Shown here one piece after another: positions 60,990 to 64,000 of a stretch of 64,000 nt of DNA; position 1 is the stretch's first letter, and each line of letters opens with the position of its first letter. This DNA comes from Nocardioides aurantiacus (lineage in GTDB: Bacteria > Actinomycetota > Actinomycetes > Propionibacteriales > Nocardioidaceae): the NCBI RefSeq assembly GCF_003752505.1, contig NZ_RKHO01000001.1, positions 2,170,001 to 2,234,000 of the forward strand. Direction: 5' to 3'. Below the pieces are notes generated by a model that was not told where the DNA came from, ran no database searches, and saw nothing but the letters and a program-made list of their open reading frames with translations. The translations under genes were made by a program, and so were the position numbers.

Positions 60990-61021
60990 CGGCGAGGACT
61001 TGCGATTCCGCTGACCGTAAC

Positions 61022-61037
61022 CCGCCCGTGAGGGCGG
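61022..61037. terminator. Hairpin between the FAD enzyme and the defence pair
   Basis: CCGCCC-GTGA-GGGCGG forms a 6-bp stem with a GTGA tetraloop, about 40 nt after the FAD enzyme's stop. It marks the right edge of the accessory region. Confidence 0.5.
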
Positions 61038-61074
61038 ACTATCAACTGCAGAGGTTCCTCGCGCCCGTGCGACC

Positions 61075-62499
61075 TCAGCTGTCGAAGCCCAGCCCCAACG
61101 CCCCCGTGGCCCTGAGCCACAGGTTCTCCCGGCCGCCGTTGGCGTCGGCGGCAGCGAGCGAGCGGCGGGTGGCCTCGATGCCGGCCCAGCGGATGGGCTC
61201 TGGAGGGAACGGGACGGGCTTGGTGCGGACCATCTCGAGGCGGGTGCGGGGGGTGTCGAGGTCGCCGAGGAGGTCGAGGACGACGTCGCCGGCGAAGCGG
61301 GTGGCACCGACGCCGAGTCCGGTGAAGCCGGCGGCGTACGCGACCCGGCCCTTCATCGCGGTGCCGTAGAACGCCGCGAAGCGGGTGCAGGTGTCGATGA
61401 CGCCGCCCCAGCGGTGGCTGAAGCGCACTCCCCCGTCGACGGCGTCGCGGCCGGCGAGCTGGGGGAAGACGGTGAAGAACCGCTCCGCGAGGGTCTCGTA
61501 CGTCGCCGCGCGGTGCTCGTACGCCGGCCGGATGCCGCTCCCGTAGTGGTAGACCGCGTCGTAGCCGCCCCACAGGATCCGGCCGTCGCGGGTGGTGCGG
61601 GCGTAGATGAACTGGTTGCCCGCGTCGGAGTAGCCCTCGCGCCCGTGCCAGCCGATGGCGTCGCGCTGGGCGGTCGTGAGCGGCTCGGTCATCAGCACGT
61701 AGTCGTAGACCGGCACCGTCATCAGCCGCAGCCGCCGCAGCAGCGACGGGTAGGCGTTGGTCGCCAGCACCACGTGGCGCGCCGCGACCGGGCCGGCGGC
61801 GGTCGTCAGGGTGACGCCGGAGCCGGCGGAGGCGATGCCGTCGACGCGGGTGCCCTCGCAGATGCGTACGCCGCGCGCCAGGCAGGCCGCGCGCAGGCCC
61901 CACGCCAGCCGGGCCGGCTCGAGCATGGCCGACCCCGGGTCGTGGAAGGCCGCCAGGCCGGTGGCCGTGGCCACCCGGGCCCGCAGGGCGTCCTGGTCGA
62001 GCCAGGCGACGTCGAGTCCCATCGACTGCATCGCGGCGTGCTCGCCCTGCGCCCACTCCACCTGGTGGGGCTCGTTCGCGATGGCGAGCGAGCCGGTGCG
62101 GACGAAGTCGCAGTCGATGCCGTACGCCGCCACGGTGCGCTCGATGCCGTCGAGGTTCTCGTGGCCCAGCTCGAGCAGCTCCGACATCTCCCCGGGCCAC
62201 CGCGACGTGCCGTTGCCGAAGCCGTGGGTCAGGCTGGCCTCGCAGAAGCCGCCGTTGCGGCCGCTCGCCGCGTGGCCGCAGGTCTCGGCCTCCAGCACCA
62301 GCACCGAGCGGCCCGGGTCGCGCTCGACGGCCCGCAGCGCGGTCCACAGGCCGAGGTAGCCGCCGCCGACGACGACGAGGTCGGCCGCCGCCGGGCCGTC
62401 GAGGCCGGGCAGCTGCTCGGGGCGGGCGGGGTCGTCGAGCCAGTAGGCCCCCGGCCGCGCGTCCCGCAGCGCGTCGGTGATCACCGCGTGGTGGGTCAC
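61075..62499 (-). CDS. FAD-dependent amine oxidoreductase (DAO/PuuB-like)
   Basis: This 474-residue FAD enzyme has the Rossmann motif LVVVGGGYLGLWTALRAVER, the GHAASGRNGGFCEAS motif after the FAD site and the C-terminal VAYAAGFTGLGVGATRFAGD. It resembles gamma-glutamylputrescine oxidase and other amine oxidases of the DAO fold. GTG overlaps the potC stop by 4 nt, so substrate uptake and oxidation are linked. Confidence 0.87.
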   Translation of the reverse strand: MTHHAVITDALRDARPGAYWLDDPARPEQLPGLDGPAAADLVVVGGGYLGLWTALRAVERDPGRSVLVLEAETCGHAASGRNGGFCEASLTHGFGNGTSRWPGEMSELLELGHENLDGIERTVAAYGIDCDFVRTGSLAIANEPHQVEWAQGEHAAMQSMGLDVAWLDQDALRARVATATGLAAFHDPGSAMLEPARLAWGLRAACLARGVRICEGTRVDGIASAGSGVTLTTAAGPVAARHVVLATNAYPSLLRRLRLMTVPVYDYVLMTEPLTTAQRDAIGWHGREGYSDAGNQFIYARTTRDGRILWGGYDAVYHYGSGIRPAYEHRAATYETLAERFFTVFPQLAGRDAVDGGVRFSHRWGGVIDTCTRFAAFYGTAMKGRVAYAAGFTGLGVGATRFAGDVVLDLLGDLDTPRTRLEMVRTKPVPFPPEPIRWAGIEATRRSLAAADANGGRENLWLRATGALGLGFDS

Positions 62500-63320
62500 C
62501 CGGCGAGCACCCGCTCCTGGCGGCGGCGGCGTACCTCCACCGCCACGACGATGACGACCGAGACCAGGAACATCACCGTGCCCACCACGTTGACCTGCAT
62601 CGGTACGCCGCGCTGCGCCACGCCCCAGACGTACATCGGGAACGTGGTCGTGTTGCCGGCGTTGAGGTTGGTGATGATGAAGTCGTCGAAGGACAGCGAG
62701 AACGACAGCAGCGCGGCGCCCAGGATGCCCGGGAACACCAGCGGCAGCGTCACCCGCCGGAAGGTCTGCACCTCGGTGGCGTAGAGGTCCATCGCCGCCT
62801 GCTCGAGGTTGTCGTCGAGCCCGGCCAGCCGGGCTCGCACGGTGACCACCACGAAGGACAGGCAGAACATGATGTGGGCGATCAGGATCGTCCAGAAGCC
62901 GAGCCGGCCGCCGAAGCCCGCCGCGACGAACAGCGCCAGCAGCGAGGAGCCCATCACGATCTCGGGCGAGGCCATCGGCAGGAAGATGCCGAGGTTGGCG
63001 GCGCTGCGGCCGTGGAAGCGGTGGCGCACCAGGGCGAAGGCCATCAGCGTGCCGAGCAGCGTCGCCACGACGGTGGCCAGCAACCCGATCTGGATGCTGC
63101 GGCTCAGCGCGCCGCACATGCCGTCGGGAGCGCACGGGTCGGCCCAGTTCTTCAGCGTGAAGCCGTCGAAGCGGTAGATCAGCCGGCTGTCGGGGTCGTT
63201 GAAGCTCATCAGGACCACGACGAAGATCGGGACGAACATGTAGAGCAGCACGAGCAGGCCGCCGGCGAGCACGAGGTGCGAGCCGACCCACCGACCGAGT
63301 CGCTGGAGGGGTCCGTTCAC
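62496..63320 (-). CDS. potC: Spermidine/putrescine-type ABC permease
   Basis: This 274-residue inner-membrane permease has six helices. It starts with MNGPLQRLGRWVGSHLVLAG and has the EAA-type loop LEQAAMDLYATEVQTFRRVT and the typical PotC motif SFDDFIITNLNAG. It overlaps potB by 4 nt. The substrate could be a polyamine or another amine. The binding protein and ATPase genes are probably just beyond the window. Confidence 0.88.
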   Translation of the reverse strand: MNGPLQRLGRWVGSHLVLAGGLLVLLYMFVPIFVVVLMSFNDPDSRLIYRFDGFTLKNWADPCAPDGMCGALSRSIQIGLLATVVATLLGTLMAFALVRHRFHGRSAANLGIFLPMASPEIVMGSSLLALFVAAGFGGRLGFWTILIAHIMFCLSFVVVTVRARLAGLDDNLEQAAMDLYATEVQTFRRVTLPLVFPGILGAALLSFSLSFDDFIITNLNAGNTTTFPMYVWGVAQRGVPMQVNVVGTVMFLVSVVIVVAVEVRRRRQERVLAG

Positions 63321-64000
63321 AGCAGCTCCTCCGTCCCCGCGCGGCGTACGTAGACCAGGACCAGCACCAGGATGAGCAGCATCAGCATCACCGACAGCGC
63401 CCCCGCGACGGGGTAGTCACCGGCGTCGGTGAACAGGTTCTGGATGACGTTGCCGATCATCCGCTGGCCGGGGCTGCCGAGCAGCTGGGCGTTGATGTAG
63501 TCGCCCACCGCCGGGATGAAGGTGAGCAGCGTGCCCGACACGACGCCGGGCAGCGACAGCGGCCAGGTGACCTTGAAGAAGCCGACGAACGGGCGGGCGT
63601 AGAGGTCGCCGGCCGCCTCCACCAGGCGCGGGTCGATCTTGTCGATGCTGGCGTAGAGCGGCAGCACCATGAAGGGCAGGAAGTTGTAGACCAGGCCGGC
63701 GATGACCGCGACCGGGGTGGCGAGCAGCCGGCCGTCGGCGCCCAGCACGTGCAGGAACTGGAGCGTGTCCACCACGAAGCCGTCGTCGCGCAGCAGCAGC
63801 TTCCACGACAGCGTCCGCACCAGGAAGCTGGTGAAGAACGGCGCGATCACCAGGATCAGCATCAGGTTCTTCCAGCGGCCCGCCTTGAAGGCGATGGCGT
63901 AGGCCAGGACGTAGCCGAGCACGAGGCAGATGGCGGTCGCCACCGCGCCGTACCAGAGCGAGCGGACCAGCGGGCGCCAGTACTCCTGGACGGCGGTGAC
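63317..64000 (-). CDS. potB: Spermidine/putrescine-type ABC permease, 5' end beyond window
   Basis: The last 227 residues of a PotB-like permease are visible. Motifs are ILVIAPFFTSFLVRTLSWKL, the EAA-type loop RLVEAAGDLYARPFVGFFKV and GVVSGTLLTFIPAVGDYINA, all typical of PotB. The start lies past base 64000. It is coupled to potC by a 4-nt overlap. Confidence 0.87.
   Translation of the reverse strand, partial: VTAVQEYWRPLVRSLWYGAVATAICLVLGYVLAYAIAFKAGRWKNLMLILVIAPFFTSFLVRTLSWKLLLRDDGFVVDTLQFLHVLGADGRLLATPVAVIAGLVYNFLPFMVLPLYASIDKIDPRLVEAAGDLYARPFVGFFKVTWPLSLPGVVSGTLLTFIPAVGDYINAQLLGSPGQRMIGNVIQNLFTDAGDYPVAGALSVMLMLLILVLVLVYVRRAGTEELL

Overview
The window is chromosomal DNA from a very GC-rich actinomycete. 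The most likely source is a Nocardioides-type member of the Propionibacteriales, though genus is an inference. Supporting signs are the gene order priA-metK-coaBC-rpoZ-gmk-mIHF-pyrF-pyrD-carB-carA, an actinobacterial-type PriA lacking helicase motifs, an mIHF rather than HU/IHF, a 13E12-type DUF222/HNH gene, frequent GTG starts, many 4-nt start/stop overlaps, and many genes that appear to be transcribed without a leader (a -10 hexamer 6-7 nt before the start codon). No rRNA, tRNA, CRISPR array or insertion sequence was recognised.

Region 1 (1-18.7 kb, mostly minus strand) holds core metabolism. It runs from the N-terminal 442 codons of priA through metK, coaBC, rpoZ, gmk and mihF to the de novo pyrimidine genes. 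The pyrimidine genes form two blocks, pyrR-pyrB-pyrC and carA-carB-pyrD-pyrF-lipoprotein. Both blocks begin with nearly the same roughly 47-nt leader, which carries a PyrR-type loop next to the Shine-Dalgarno. Between the blocks, on the other strand, lie a LuxR-type regulator with a degenerate NTPase and a methyltransferase.

Region 2 (18.7-44.2 kb) is mixed housekeeping. It includes an MFS carrier, a class-IV aminotransferase with a sulfotransferase-like partner, a five-gene overlapping run (GNAT, DUF1206, unknown, disulfide reductase family, SseB-like), efp-nusB, a secreted GH14 beta-amylase, an esterase behind a striking palindrome, a GT4/methyltransferase/alpha-alpha-toroid cluster, a ferredoxin-NADP reductase-like enzyme, two Mce-associated proteins, a potassium-channel-like protein, uvrB with a two-motif DivIVA-like miniprotein, and a cardiolipin-synthase-like PLD protein.

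Region 3 (44.2-64 kb) looks like amine/polyamine and GABA catabolism: gabT, a LysR regulator, a polar amino-acid ABC transporter with binding protein fused to permease, a saccharopine-dehydrogenase-like enzyme, an aminobutyraldehyde-type dehydrogenase, an omega-aminotransferase, an amine-oxidase-like FAD enzyme and PotB/PotC permeases. It is interrupted by cstA-ybdD, a DUF222-HNH gene and a low-GC accessory patch (about 58.6-61.0 kb). The patch carries an AAA ATPase overlapping a TOPRIM-like DUF4276 protein and is the best candidate for a little-described (probably anti-phage) system. Between gabT and lysR sits a 32-nt-period repeat array, three units forward and four inverted.
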